In this document: positions 1-6,990 of the stretch, piece after piece
Layout of the letters: every line of letters starts with the position of its first letter
Numbering within the stretch: the stretch's first letter is position 1
Assembly (NCBI GenBank): GCA_003242675.1
Contig: QGVE01000033.1
Location: 1-21,473 of the forward strand
DNA: 21,473 nucleotides
Source of the DNA: Bacillota bacterium
GTDB taxonomy: Bacteria; Bacillota_E; Symbiobacteriia; Symbiobacteriales; Symbiobacteriaceae
Reading direction: 5' to 3'
Translations under genes and position numbers: made by a program
Notes under the pieces: generated by a model
The model's database searches: none
Told to the model about the DNA's origin: nothing
Seen by the model: only the letters and a program-made list of their open reading frames with translations

Positions 1-1231
1 AGCCGCCGCCGCAGACGTACCGGAAAGTGCATGCCTGGCACCCCGGCAGGTTATCCGGGTTCACGCCCAACATCGCCTTCAGCACCTCCGACGTCTCCCA
101 GATCTCCCGTAGCGGCTTCTCCCGGATGTTCCCGGCCCTGAACCGCGGATCGTGCAGCAGCTTGCAGGGGTAGACGTCGCCCTTGCAGTCGATGGAGATC
201 TCCTCGGTGCCAACCCCGCAGTGGCGCTTCAGAATGAACGGCGGCGGCGGGTTGTGGAGGAACCGCAGCCCCCGCAGGTTCACCTCGTCGATCCGCTCCA
301 CCAGGATCCGCAGCGACTCCTGCTCCGCCCAGACCCGGTCCGCAGCGGACGGGGCCATGCCCGACTCGCCCCGCCCCAGCTGGCTCACAAACCCGATGCG
401 GTGCGAGCGGATTCCGTGGTCCAGGGCCCAGGAGACCATCCCGGGCAGGTGCCGGACGCTCGCCGCCGTCACCGTGGTGTTGACGTCGACGGGAATGCCG
501 GCCTCCCTGAACAGGGCGATTGCCCGGTTCGCCCGCTCCCACGAGCCGGCGCCCCGCATCGCGTCGTGCCCTCCCTCCGGGCACGGGCTGTCCATGCTCA
601 CGGTCACCGAGGTGAGCGACCGGGCCAGCCGCTTCGCTTTCTCCGGCGTTACCGGACCCCCGTTGGTGATCAGGGAGACCTGAAGTCCACGCGCCTTCGC
701 GTGTTCGATCAAGTCAATGCAGTCCCGCCGCAGCAGCGCCTCGCCCCCGGTAAAGGCCATCGCCTTCACCCCGAGGTCGGCCACCTGGTCGATCATCGCC
801 ATCGCTTCCGCAGTCGTCAGGTCGCCCGCTGTATCCGCCTGCGGCGAGGACTCTGCATAACAGTAGGCGCACGCCAGGTTGCAGCGATAGGTGGCGACGA
901 AGTAGACCACCTTGGGTACCGTTCGCTTCACCTCACCCGGAGGTTCGGGGAGTGGCTCCCCCGGCAAGGCGGCGATCTTGTTGGCCCGCAGCAGCAGAAG
1001 CAGCCGTCCCACCTTCCGGCGGGCTTCAGCGGCGGAAAGGTTCCGGTGCGCCACCAACCACGAGAGGACCTCATTGGGCGTCATCCGCTGGTACTGGAGT
1101 CGGCTGATCACGGCGTAGTCGTCCCGACTGACCACGATCCAGCTGTGAATCGCGTAGTTATGAACGATGTAGCTGCCGGACTCGTAGTAGACCGCCGTCG
1201 TGGGCGCAAACCTTACGGGCTCATCCCACAT
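1..1231 (-). CDS. Radical SAM/SPASM peptide maturase (3' end beyond the left edge)
   Basis: About 410 codons are visible and the C-terminus lies outside the window. Start ATG at 1231 is preceded by AAAAGGAG about 10 nt upstream. Residues 1-90 (MWDEPVRFAP onward) resemble a PqqD-like RiPP recognition element. The radical SAM core follows, with the [4Fe-4S] motif at C117, C121 and C124 (RCNLACAYCYAES) and a GGEAL motif that helps bind SAM. From about residue 335 a cysteine-rich SPASM region appears (HCGVGTEEISIDCKGDVYPC, then GCQACTFRYVCGGG), expected to hold auxiliary Fe-S clusters. Enzymes of this build modify ribosomal peptides, for example by thioether or C-C crosslinks, or mature quinone cofactors. 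The gene lies 85 nt downstream of a tiny Cys-rich peptide gene on the same strand, so that peptide is the likely substrate. The chemistry cannot be read from the sequence. Family assignment is firm; the exact subclass is unknown. Confidence 0.92.
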   Translation of the reverse strand, partial: MWDEPVRFAPTTAVYYESGSYIVHNYAIHSWIVVSRDDYAVISRLQYQRMTPNEVLSWLVAHRNLSAAEARRKVGRLLLLLRANKIAALPGEPLPEPPGEVKRTVPKVVYFVATYRCNLACAYCYAESSPQADTAGDLTTAEAMAMIDQVADLGVKAMAFTGGEALLRRDCIDLIEHAKARGLQVSLITNGGPVTPEKAKRLARSLTSVTVSMDSPCPEGGHDAMRGAGSWERANRAIALFREAGIPVDVNTTVTAASVRHLPGMVSWALDHGIRSHRIGFVSQLGRGESGMAPSAADRVWAEQESLRILVERIDEVNLRGLRFLHNPPPPFILKRHCGVGTEEISIDCKGDVYPCKLLHDPRFRAGNIREKPLREIWETSEVLKAMLGVNPDNLPGCQACTFRYVCGGG

Positions 1232-1262
1232 GAGCCATCAGCTCCTTTTGGTGCGAGATAGG

Positions 1263-1295
1263 GGAAAAGGCAAGGAGGAAACCCTTGCCTTTTCC
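1263..1295 (-). promoter_or_regulatory. 13-bp perfect hairpin between peptide gene and maturase
   Basis: GGAAAAGGCAAGG (1263-1275) pairs perfectly with CCTTGCCTTTTCC (1283-1295) around a 7-nt loop. It sits between the stop of the small peptide gene (1317) and the start of the radical SAM gene (1231). No T-run follows on the minus strand, so it is not a full rho-independent terminator. It more likely attenuates read-through or protects the upstream mRNA, giving more precursor than enzyme, as is common in peptide-natural-product operons. That role is inferred. Confidence 0.6.
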
Positions 1296-1316
1296 GCCCA
1301 ACCTCGAACGCTTGAT

Positions 1317-1403
1317 TTACCAGCAGTACCCGATGATATAGCAGATGCACCAACCCTGGGGCGTCGGATTGAGCTCCTCCGCCATCGGCGCCTGGTACAG
1401 CAT
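1317..1403 (-). CDS. Putative RiPP precursor peptide, 28 aa, Cys-rich
   Basis: ATG at 1403 is preceded by the near-perfect site AAGGAGGTGACACC, so this very short frame is very likely translated. The N-terminal half (MLYQAPMAEELNPTPQG) looks like a short acidic/Pro leader. The C-terminal half is an aromatic, Cys-rich core, WCICYIIGYCW, with C19, C21, C27 and Trp at both ends. There is no Gly-Gly cleavage site and no signal peptide. The radical SAM/SPASM gene lies 85 nt downstream on the same strand and a matching promoter lies upstream, so the two probably form an operon with this peptide as the maturase substrate. Cysteines alternating with aliphatic/aromatic residues would suit thioether (sactipeptide/ranthipeptide-like) crosslinks, and Trp/Tyr could suit aromatic crosslinks; both are inferences. 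I do not recognise a named precursor family. A short uORF is the main alternative. Confidence 0.7.
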   Translation of the reverse strand: MLYQAPMAEELNPTPQGWCICYIIGYCW

Positions 1404-1455
1404 GGTGTCACCTCCTTCGGTCAAACCCCTTCGGCTGCCAGAGGCTGCCGGAACC

Positions 1456-1487
1456 TTTCCCTGCGGGTGAATTTCCCCGCAGGGAAA
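1456..1487 (-). promoter_or_regulatory. 12-bp perfect inverted repeat in the peptide-operon leader
   Basis: TTTCCCTGCGGG (1456-1467) and its exact reverse complement (1476-1487) flank an 8-bp AT-containing spacer. The element lies between the predicted minus-strand promoter (1502-1530) and the ribosome binding site of the peptide gene, so it falls in the first ~40 nt of the transcript. It could be a 5' stabilising hairpin, an attenuator, or a dimeric repressor operator. Confidence 0.6.
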
Positions 1488-1501
1488 CCGGCTGTGACCA
1501 C

Positions 1502-1530
1502 AGTATAAATGCCACGAGGATTCGTGTGAA
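1502..1530 (-). promoter_or_regulatory. Sigma-A-type promoter for the peptide/maturase operon
   Basis: On the minus strand, TTCACA (-35, 1525-1530) is separated by exactly 17 nt from TATACT (-10, 1502-1507), matching TTGACA/TATAAT at 4 and 5 of 6 positions. Transcription would start near 1495, about 90 nt before the peptide start codon, and run through the leader inverted repeat. The -35 box lies 16 bp from the direct repeats at 1546-1563, so a regulator bound there could affect this promoter too. Confidence 0.65.
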
Positions 1531-1545
1531 TGAGACATGAACACA

Positions 1546-1563
1546 TTTAAGCGAAATTTAAGA
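1546..1563 (+). promoter_or_regulatory. Direct-repeat operator (TTTAAG x2, 11-bp period) before the two-component genes
   Basis: TTTAAGC at 1546 and TTTAAGA at 1557 are spaced 11 bp, about one helical turn, as expected for OmpR/PhoB-family winged-helix dimers. A possible -10 (TATAGA, 1576-1581) lies downstream with no good -35, which fits an activator-dependent promoter. The same repeat type occurs upstream of the ABC transporter at 3744-3783. Autoregulation by the adjacent response regulator is inferred. Confidence 0.55.
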
Positions 1564-1617
1564 TTATGCTTGGAATATAGAAAACGCAAGGATCTATCCA
1601 CACGGGAGGGGAGGGCC

Positions 1618-2298
1618 TTGGAGAAGCTGCTGCTCATCGAGGACGACCTGGCCATCGGCGAGTTGCTGGTCGAACGCCTCGCCGAGGAGGGATTTGAGGT
1701 GCACTGGGAACGGACAGGCACCTCCGGCCTGACCGCCGCCCTGAACGGGAACTACGACCTGGTGCTGCTGGACATCATGCTTCCCGGGATCAACGGGTTC
1801 GACATCTGCCGGGAGGTCCGCAGGCACCGGCGAATGCCGATTCTGATGCTGACCGCCCGCACGGAAGAGGAGGAGCAGGTGCTGGGCCTGGGGCTGGGGG
1901 CGGATGATTACATCACGAAGCCCTTCAGCCTGACCACCCTGGTCGCCCGCATCCGCGCGCACCTGCGCCGGTTCCGGCTGGCGACGGCCGAAACCGGGAT
2001 CATCCAGGTCGGCCCGCTGGTGATCGATCCGGTCGCCTGCCGCGTCACCCGCAACGGCCGGGAGCTGAACCTGACGGCCAAGGAGTTCGAACTCCTCCTT
2101 CACTTCGCGCGGAACCCCAACCGCGTCTTCACCCGGGGCCAGCTGTACGAGGCCGTCTGGAAGGAGCCCTACCTCGGGGATGACAACACGGTGATGGTCC
2201 ACATCCGCCGGCTGCGGGAGAAGATCCAGCCGGAGGAGACGGACCCCGAGCTGATCCAGACGGTGCGCGGCCTGGGCTACCGCTTCGTTGTGGTGTGA
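1618..2298 (+). CDS. OmpR/PhoB-family response regulator
   Basis: This 226-residue DNA-binding response regulator probably starts at TTG 1618, because GGGAGGGGAGGG lies directly upstream and the protein then begins at the conserved (M)EKLLLIEDD edge. The ATG at 1537 would add an unconserved tail reading through the promoter region. The receiver domain (about 1-118) has the acidic pocket ED/D8-D10, phosphoacceptor D52 (LLDIMLPG), and TAR and ITKPF motifs. The winged-helix effector domain (about 130-226) ends in the typical VRGLGYRFVVV. The kinase gene starts 2 nt after the stop, or overlaps it if GTG 2295 is used. It likely controls its own operon, the ABC genes and perhaps the divergent peptide operon through TTTAAG/TGTAAG repeats; that target set is inferred. 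Confidence 0.95.
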   Translation: MEKLLLIEDDLAIGELLVERLAEEGFEVHWERTGTSGLTAALNGNYDLVLLDIMLPGINGFDICREVRRHRRMPILMLTARTEEEEQVLGLGLGADDYITKPFSLTTLVARIRAHLRRFRLATAETGIIQVGPLVIDPVACRVTRNGRELNLTAKEFELLLHFARNPNRVFTRGQLYEAVWKEPYLGDDNTVMVHIRRLREKIQPEETDPELIQTVRGLGYRFVVV

Positions 2299-2300
2299 CC

Positions 2301-3734
2301 ATGAGGACCATTCGGATGCAACTGCTGGGGGTCTACCTCGTCTCCCTGCTCCTCCCCCTGGCCAGCCTGGCCGCGGCGGGCGCCGTAACCTGGTTCCTCC
2401 TCTTTCCGGCCTCGAGCACCCTCGACCTGAACCGGCTCGTGCGCTACGCCTCCGACCTGAAGCCCATCGTCGAGAGCCGACTGCAGCAGGAGCCGCCCGC
2501 CGCCGTCCACCAGTGGCTGAGCGGGCGGCTCCGGTCCGAGCTGCCTCCCTACCTGCGGGTGCAGGTGGTCGACCCCGACGGCGTGGTGCTGGCAGACACC
2601 GACGGGTTGCCCGGCGAGACGCTGTCGATGGTCACCCTCTACCACCTCATGGATCCCCCGGGGCTGCACGAGGGCCGCTACCACGCGGTGGAGCTGCTGC
2701 AGCGTGCAGACGGCCGCCCGCTGGGGATGATGGTGGTCAGCGTGGCGGAGAGCGCCACCGCGGTCGTCCACATGGGCGGGAGCCGGCCGCAGGACCGGAT
2801 CGGGTCGGTCCTGCTGGCCAGCGTCCCCCTGCTGTCCTTCCTGGCCAGCGTCTCGCTCTTCTGGCGGCTGGGCTCCGCCCTGGTCCGCCCCCTGCAGGCG
2901 CTCTCCGTGGCGGTCTCCCGCGTGGCGGAGGGTGACCTGACGGTGGAGGTGCCGGTGGAGCGCCGGGACGAGATCGGCCAGCTGGCCCTGTCGGTCCAGG
3001 GGATGGTCCGCCGGCTGCGGGCCGCCCACGAGCGGGCGGAGGCGGCCGAGCGTGCCAGGCGGTACTGGGTGGCGGCCGCCTCCCACGACCTGCGTACGCC
3101 CCTGACCGTCATCCTGGCCCAGGTGGAGACGCTGCTCCGGGCCGACCTTACCCCGAACCACGTGCGTTCCCGGCTGCTCACCGTCTACCAGAAGGCGGAG
3201 CAGCTCAAGCAGATGGTGGACGGCCTGTTCGAACTGGCGGCCCTCGACGCCCAGGCGCTGGAATGGCCCCGGCAGGAGGCCGACCTTGCGGAGCTCATCC
3301 GCCGGGAGACCGCCCACCTGCTGCCGGCCATCGAGGGAGCCGGGATGGCGATTGAGGTGGACCTGCCCGAGCACCCCTGTCCGGTTCTGGTCGCGCCGGA
3401 CAAGATCCAGCGGGCCTTTCAGAACCTGGTCAACAACGCCATCCGCTACGGCGCTTCCGGCCGGCTGCTGATCGTGCGGATGCGGCGGCCCCGCTCCGGC
3501 TGGTGGCGGGTGGAAGTGGAAGACCGGGGCCCGGGGCTGGACGAAGAACGCATCCCGCTGCTCTTCGAACATATCTCCCGTGGCGGGAACGTGCCGGGGG
3601 AGGATCGGAGGGCAGGCGGCCTGGGGCTGACGATCGTGAAGGAGATCATCCGGCGGCACGATGGGCAGGTCGGAGCCACGAACGTGCCGGATGGCGGCGC
3701 CTGCGTCTGGTTTGAACTGCCCGCCCTGCGGTGA
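2301..3734 (+). CDS. Membrane sensor histidine kinase
   Basis: This is the partner of the preceding regulator. The start is ATG 2301; GTG 2295, overlapping the regulator's stop, is also possible. No strong ribosome site is seen, so translational coupling is likely. A first membrane helix (about residues 8-35) is followed by an extracellular sensor of about 125 residues and a second helix (about 165-190). Then come HAMP (RPLQALSVAVSRVAEGDL), the dimerisation domain with phosphoacceptor H262 in AASHDLRTPLTV, and a full ATP lid: N box FQNLVNNAIRYG, G1 EDRGPGLDEE, F box LLFEHIS, G2 GGLGLTIVKEI. All catalytic motifs are intact. The extracellular domain is much larger than that of BceS-type intramembrane sensors, so it may bind a ligand directly. 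Given the divergent peptide operon, that ligand could be the peptide or an envelope stress caused by it; this is inferred. Confidence 0.95.
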   Translation: MRTIRMQLLGVYLVSLLLPLASLAAAGAVTWFLLFPASSTLDLNRLVRYASDLKPIVESRLQQEPPAAVHQWLSGRLRSELPPYLRVQVVDPDGVVLADTDGLPGETLSMVTLYHLMDPPGLHEGRYHAVELLQRADGRPLGMMVVSVAESATAVVHMGGSRPQDRIGSVLLASVPLLSFLASVSLFWRLGSALVRPLQALSVAVSRVAEGDLTVEVPVERRDEIGQLALSVQGMVRRLRAAHERAEAAERARRYWVAAASHDLRTPLTVILAQVETLLRADLTPNHVRSRLLTVYQKAEQLKQMVDGLFELAALDAQALEWPRQEADLAELIRRETAHLLPAIEGAGMAIEVDLPEHPCPVLVAPDKIQRAFQNLVNNAIRYGASGRLLIVRMRRPRSGWWRVEVEDRGPGLDEERIPLLFEHISRGGNVPGEDRRAGGLGLTIVKEIIRRHDGQVGATNVPDGGACVWFELPALR

Positions 3735-3743
3735 GGGCGGGGA

Positions 3744-3783
3744 TTTAAGCTACATGTAAGCTCCAGTACAACTTCATGTAAGC
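3744..3783 (+). promoter_or_regulatory. Three-copy direct-repeat operator before the ABC transporter
   Basis: TTTAAGC (3744), TGTAAGC (3755) and TGTAAGC (3777) are spaced 11 and 22 bp, all on one helical face. This is the same motif and period as at 1546-1563. The array begins 9 bp after the kinase stop. A weak -10-like TACCTT (3793-3798) follows at the distance usual for PhoB-like activation. The ABC genes therefore probably have their own regulated promoter under the adjacent two-component system. Confidence 0.6.
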
Positions 3784-3825
3784 CCGCTGCGCTACCTTAT
3801 CCGCAACGGAGGTGGCGCAGATCAG

Positions 3826-4515
3826 ATGGATGCCATCTTGGTCCAGGGATTGCGCAAGGATGTCTTCTCGGGAAGCCAGCGGATCTCGGTGCTGAAAGGA
3901 ATCGACCTGGCGGTGGCCAGGGGGCAGATCGTCGCCATCATGGGGCCGTCGGGCAGCGGCAAGTCCACCCTGCTGTCCCTGCTGGGCGGGCTGGACCGTC
4001 CGACCGCCGGACGTGTCGTGGTCGGCGGCGAGGTGATCTCCGAGCTCTCCGAAGCGGAGTTGACCCGGTGGCGCCGCGCGAACCTCGGTTTCGTCTTCCA
4101 GTCCTTCCACCTGTTCCGAGCCCTGACGGTGCTGGAGAACGTGGCCGTGCCCGTCCAGCTCGCCGGCCGGAAGGACGCCTACGCGCGGGCCAGGACGCTG
4201 CTCGAGGCCGTCGGCCTGGGGGGAAGGCTGAACCACTACCCGCAGCAGCTTTCTGGCGGTGAACAGCAGCGGGTCGCGATCGCCCGGGCTTTTGCCGCGA
4301 GCCCCCGCTTCGTCCTCGCCGACGAGCCCACCGGAAATCTCGACCGTGCCACGGGCGAGGAAGTGATGGAACTGATGATCCGGCAGGCCAGGGCCGCGGG
4401 TGCCACCATGGTGATCGTGACCCACGACCCTGCGGTGGCCGAACGGTGCGACCGGACCTTCCTGATGGAGGACGGGCGGATCCGGCAGCGGGGAGGGGCG
4501 GTCAATGTACGCTAG
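3826..4515 (+). CDS. ABC transporter ATP-binding protein (YbbA/MacB/LolD type)
   Basis: This 229-residue ATPase starts at ATG 3826, with GGAGGT at 3808-3813 (spacing 12, slightly long). It has a complete nucleotide-binding fold: Walker A GPSGSGKST at 40-48, Q-loop FVFQSFHLF near 90, signature LSGGEQQR at 142-149, Walker B FVLADEP with catalytic E167, D-loop GNLD, and the H-loop in VTHD. Its length and motifs match the subfamily that pairs with FtsX-type permeases. The permease gene overlaps its 3' end by 11 nt, showing tight coupling. Such systems usually act as mechanotransmission or envelope-substrate pumps rather than importers. The operator upstream and the divergent peptide operon suggest peptide export or self-immunity, which is inferred. 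Confidence 0.95.
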   Translation: MDAILVQGLRKDVFSGSQRISVLKGIDLAVARGQIVAIMGPSGSGKSTLLSLLGGLDRPTAGRVVVGGEVISELSEAELTRWRRANLGFVFQSFHLFRALTVLENVAVPVQLAGRKDAYARARTLLEAVGLGGRLNHYPQQLSGGEQQRVAIARAFAASPRFVLADEPTGNLDRATGEEVMELMIRQARAAGATMVIVTHDPAVAERCDRTFLMEDGRIRQRGGAVNVR

Positions 4516-6937
4516 TCTCCGCCTCGGTTCGCGGGCCCTGATGGGCCGCAAGCGGCGCCTGTTCCTCCTCTCCCTGCTGGTGGCAGTGGGGATCGCCGGC
4601 ATGGTGGCGGTTCGCTCCACCGTCGGCGACCTGACCAGGCAGGTCGAGGAGCAGGCCCGTGCGCTTCTGGGCGCCGACCTGGAGCTCCGGGTCCCGGCGG
4701 ACCCGCCGGAAGAACTGGCGGAGGCGCTGGCCGCCGTCGAGCAGGCGGGAGGCGCCGTGCAGCCCGTGACGGTCGTTCCGGCCGTGGCCAGCGCGGGCAG
4801 CCGGGAGGCGCTGATCGAGGTGCGGGCGGTCGACCCGTCCCGCTACCCGTGGTACGGGCAGATCGAGCTGGAGTCGGGGGCAGCGCTGAACCAGGCGCTC
4901 CGCGCGGACGAGGTGGTCGTGGCCGCCGACCTGGCCGAGCAGCTGGACCTGCGGCCCGGCTCGCCCCTCACCCTCCTGGGGCGGACGTACACCGTGGCGG
5001 CCCTCATTGAGCGGGACCCCACCGTCGCATCGAAACCCCCGTTCGCCGGGCCGACCGTCCTCGTAGATCGCAGCGGCTTCGAACCGCCCGCCCGGGGCGC
5101 GGACGAGCGGCTCTTCGTGAAGCTGCCGCCGGGAGAGGAGGCCGAATCGCTCCGGCTCCGGCTGGAGGAGGCGTTGGGCGAAGACCGGGTCCGCCGGTAC
5201 GACGAGGCGGCGGCCGACCTCCAGAGGACGCTGGCGCTCACCGCCCGGGCGCTCACGCTGATCGCCTTCAGCGCCATCTTCCTGGGCGCCCTGGGCGTCG
5301 CCTCCAACGTGCGTGCATTCCTCGCGGAGGAGACCGAGGAGATCGCCGTCTGGAAGGCGCTGGGCTGCTCGACCGGGGAGGTCGCCGCGTACTACGCGGT
5401 CCAGATCGCCGTTGCCGGCACGCTCGGAAGCCTGGTCGGCGCCGGCGCGGGAATCGGAGCCAGGTCGCTGGTTCTGGCGCTTTTCCGGGAACAGCTCCCC
5501 GCGGCCACAGAGGCCCTGCCGCTGGGCGCCGAACCGGTCCTGGTCGGCCTGCTCTTCGGTCCGGTCATTGCCCTGCTGGCCGCCGTGCCTGACCTGGCCA
5601 CCCTGACAGCCATCCACCCGCACCTGGCCCTGCGGGCCGGCGAGCGACCGGCCGGGCGGGGGGCGCGGATGCTGGTCGCCGGGCTGGCGGTCGTCGCCGC
5701 GGCCCTGGGCTTGGTTGCCGCCCTCACCGGCTCCCTCAGGCTCAGCGCCGCCTTTCTGGCGGTGCTGACCGCGGCCGCCTTGTCGCTGTTCGTCATCAGC
5801 CTGTTCACCCTCTGGCTCCTGACCCGGGTTCCCGGCGGGTGGCTGCCGTGGTTCGTCGCCAAGCGCAACCTCCGGCGCCCCAGCGCGCCGGTGGCGGTGG
5901 TCGCCCTCAGCCTGGGCACGTTCCTCCTCTCCGGCCTCGGGCTGCTCCGGGACGGGTTGGTGGCTGACCTGGAGCGGACTGGCGGCTCCGCCGTGACGCC
6001 TAACCTCTACTTGCTGCAGGTGCCCGCCGAAACGCGGCACGACCTGCAGCGGTACCTGGATCAACGGGAGGAGGTCATCTGGACGCTCCCCTCCTTCGCC
6101 ATGGCCAATGGCCAGGTGACCACCGCCGGAGGCGATCGGCGCTCGGCCCTCCTGGTCGAACAGAACCAGCTGATGCGGCATGAGATCGTCGCGGGGCGGG
6201 ACCTGACCCCCGACGACCTGGGCCGGCCCCATCTGCTGCTGCGCAACAGAGAGGCCGCCGCCTGGGGGCTCGAACCGGGCGACAGCGTGACGGTCACCAT
6301 CAGCGGCGCGGAGCGGACCTTCACCGTGGTCGGCATCTTCGACCCCGCCCAGGGGCTGCGGATCGACGCACCGGTCGTGCTGCCGACCGGCGCCATCGAC
6401 ACGGCAGGGACCTATATCCTGCCGCTTCGGGTGCAGTCCGGCGCCGTGGCGGCGCTGCAGTCCGATCTCCTGAGCCGGTACCCCGGCATGCTTCCCGTCA
6501 GCCTGGATGATGTGCTCAACATGGCCAGGGAAGTGGTCGACCAGGCGGCCCTGCTGCTGCGGGGGGTCAGCCTGCTCGCCCTGGCGGCGGGCGCCGTGGC
6601 CGTCGCCGGCGCGGTGGTGGCTAGTCACCTGGAGAGGCGGCGGGACGCGGCCCTGTTCAAGGTGCTGGGCGTCTCCTGGGCACAGGTGCTCACGATGCAG
6701 TCGCTGGAGGGCCTGGTTCAGGGGGCGGGAGCCGGTCTGGCGGGCGGGTTGCTGGCGCTCCTCTCCTTCGGCATCATCGTCCGCATTCTGACCGGCCAGG
6801 GCCTGCCGGCCCACCTGATCTGGCAGACGCTGCTGATCTGGCCCGCCCTCACGGGGGCGATCTCCCTGCTCTCCAGCCAACTGGCGCTCTGGGGGATCCG
6901 GCGGGAGCCCGTCCTGCTCACGCTGCGCGGCCAGTGA
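4505..6937 (+). CDS. FtsX-like ABC permease (YbbP-like, two FtsX modules)
   Basis: This 810-residue integral membrane protein has ATG 4505 inside the end of the ATPase gene, behind GGGGAGGGG. One N-terminal helix (about 17-38) precedes a large extracytoplasmic domain. FtsX module 1 follows (about 245-370, including ETEEIAVWKALGCS, the cytoplasmic coupling motif). A central group of helices (about 385-482), a second extracytoplasmic domain (about 485-690) and FtsX module 2 (about 690-805, with RRRDAALFKVLGVS) complete it, for roughly ten helices. Length and layout match E. coli YbbP (about 804 aa), and the neighbouring ATPase matches YbbA (about 228 aa). MacB and BceB permeases are shorter and have a different helix arrangement. 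Its substrate is unknown. The operon ends at the terminator 16 nt downstream. Confidence 0.92.
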   Translation: MYASLRLGSRALMGRKRRLFLLSLLVAVGIAGMVAVRSTVGDLTRQVEEQARALLGADLELRVPADPPEELAEALAAVEQAGGAVQPVTVVPAVASAGSREALIEVRAVDPSRYPWYGQIELESGAALNQALRADEVVVAADLAEQLDLRPGSPLTLLGRTYTVAALIERDPTVASKPPFAGPTVLVDRSGFEPPARGADERLFVKLPPGEEAESLRLRLEEALGEDRVRRYDEAAADLQRTLALTARALTLIAFSAIFLGALGVASNVRAFLAEETEEIAVWKALGCSTGEVAAYYAVQIAVAGTLGSLVGAGAGIGARSLVLALFREQLPAATEALPLGAEPVLVGLLFGPVIALLAAVPDLATLTAIHPHLALRAGERPAGRGARMLVAGLAVVAAALGLVAALTGSLRLSAAFLAVLTAAALSLFVISLFTLWLLTRVPGGWLPWFVAKRNLRRPSAPVAVVALSLGTFLLSGLGLLRDGLVADLERTGGSAVTPNLYLLQVPAETRHDLQRYLDQREEVIWTLPSFAMANGQVTTAGGDRRSALLVEQNQLMRHEIVAGRDLTPDDLGRPHLLLRNREAAAWGLEPGDSVTVTISGAERTFTVVGIFDPAQGLRIDAPVVLPTGAIDTAGTYILPLRVQSGAVAALQSDLLSRYPGMLPVSLDDVLNMAREVVDQAALLLRGVSLLALAAGAVAVAGAVVASHLERRRDAALFKVLGVSWAQVLTMQSLEGLVQGAGAGLAGGLLALLSFGIIVRILTGQGLPAHLIWQTLLIWPALTGAISLLSSQLALWGIRREPVLLTLRGQ

Positions 6938-6952
6938 ACCCCCTGTGTGAAA

Positions 6953-6986
6953 AACCCCGTACGTCCCGTTCCGGACGTACGGGGTT
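6953..6986. terminator. Bidirectional rho-independent terminator between convergent genes
   Basis: A perfect 14-bp stem, AACCCCGTACGTCC (6953-6966) with 6973-6986, closes a 6-nt loop. On the minus strand the stem runs into TTTTT, so it ends yhbH transcription. It also lies 16 nt after the permease stop and can serve that operon, although the plus-strand tail (CTCGTT) is poor in T. Confidence 0.85.
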
Positions 6987-6990
6987 CTCG

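Noticed and set aside
1537..1617. ATG 1537 as the start of the response regulator
   Set aside because: The extra 27 residues are not part of the receiver fold, the ATG has no ribosome site, and the stretch contains the probable operator and promoter. TTG 1618 has a strong ribosome site.
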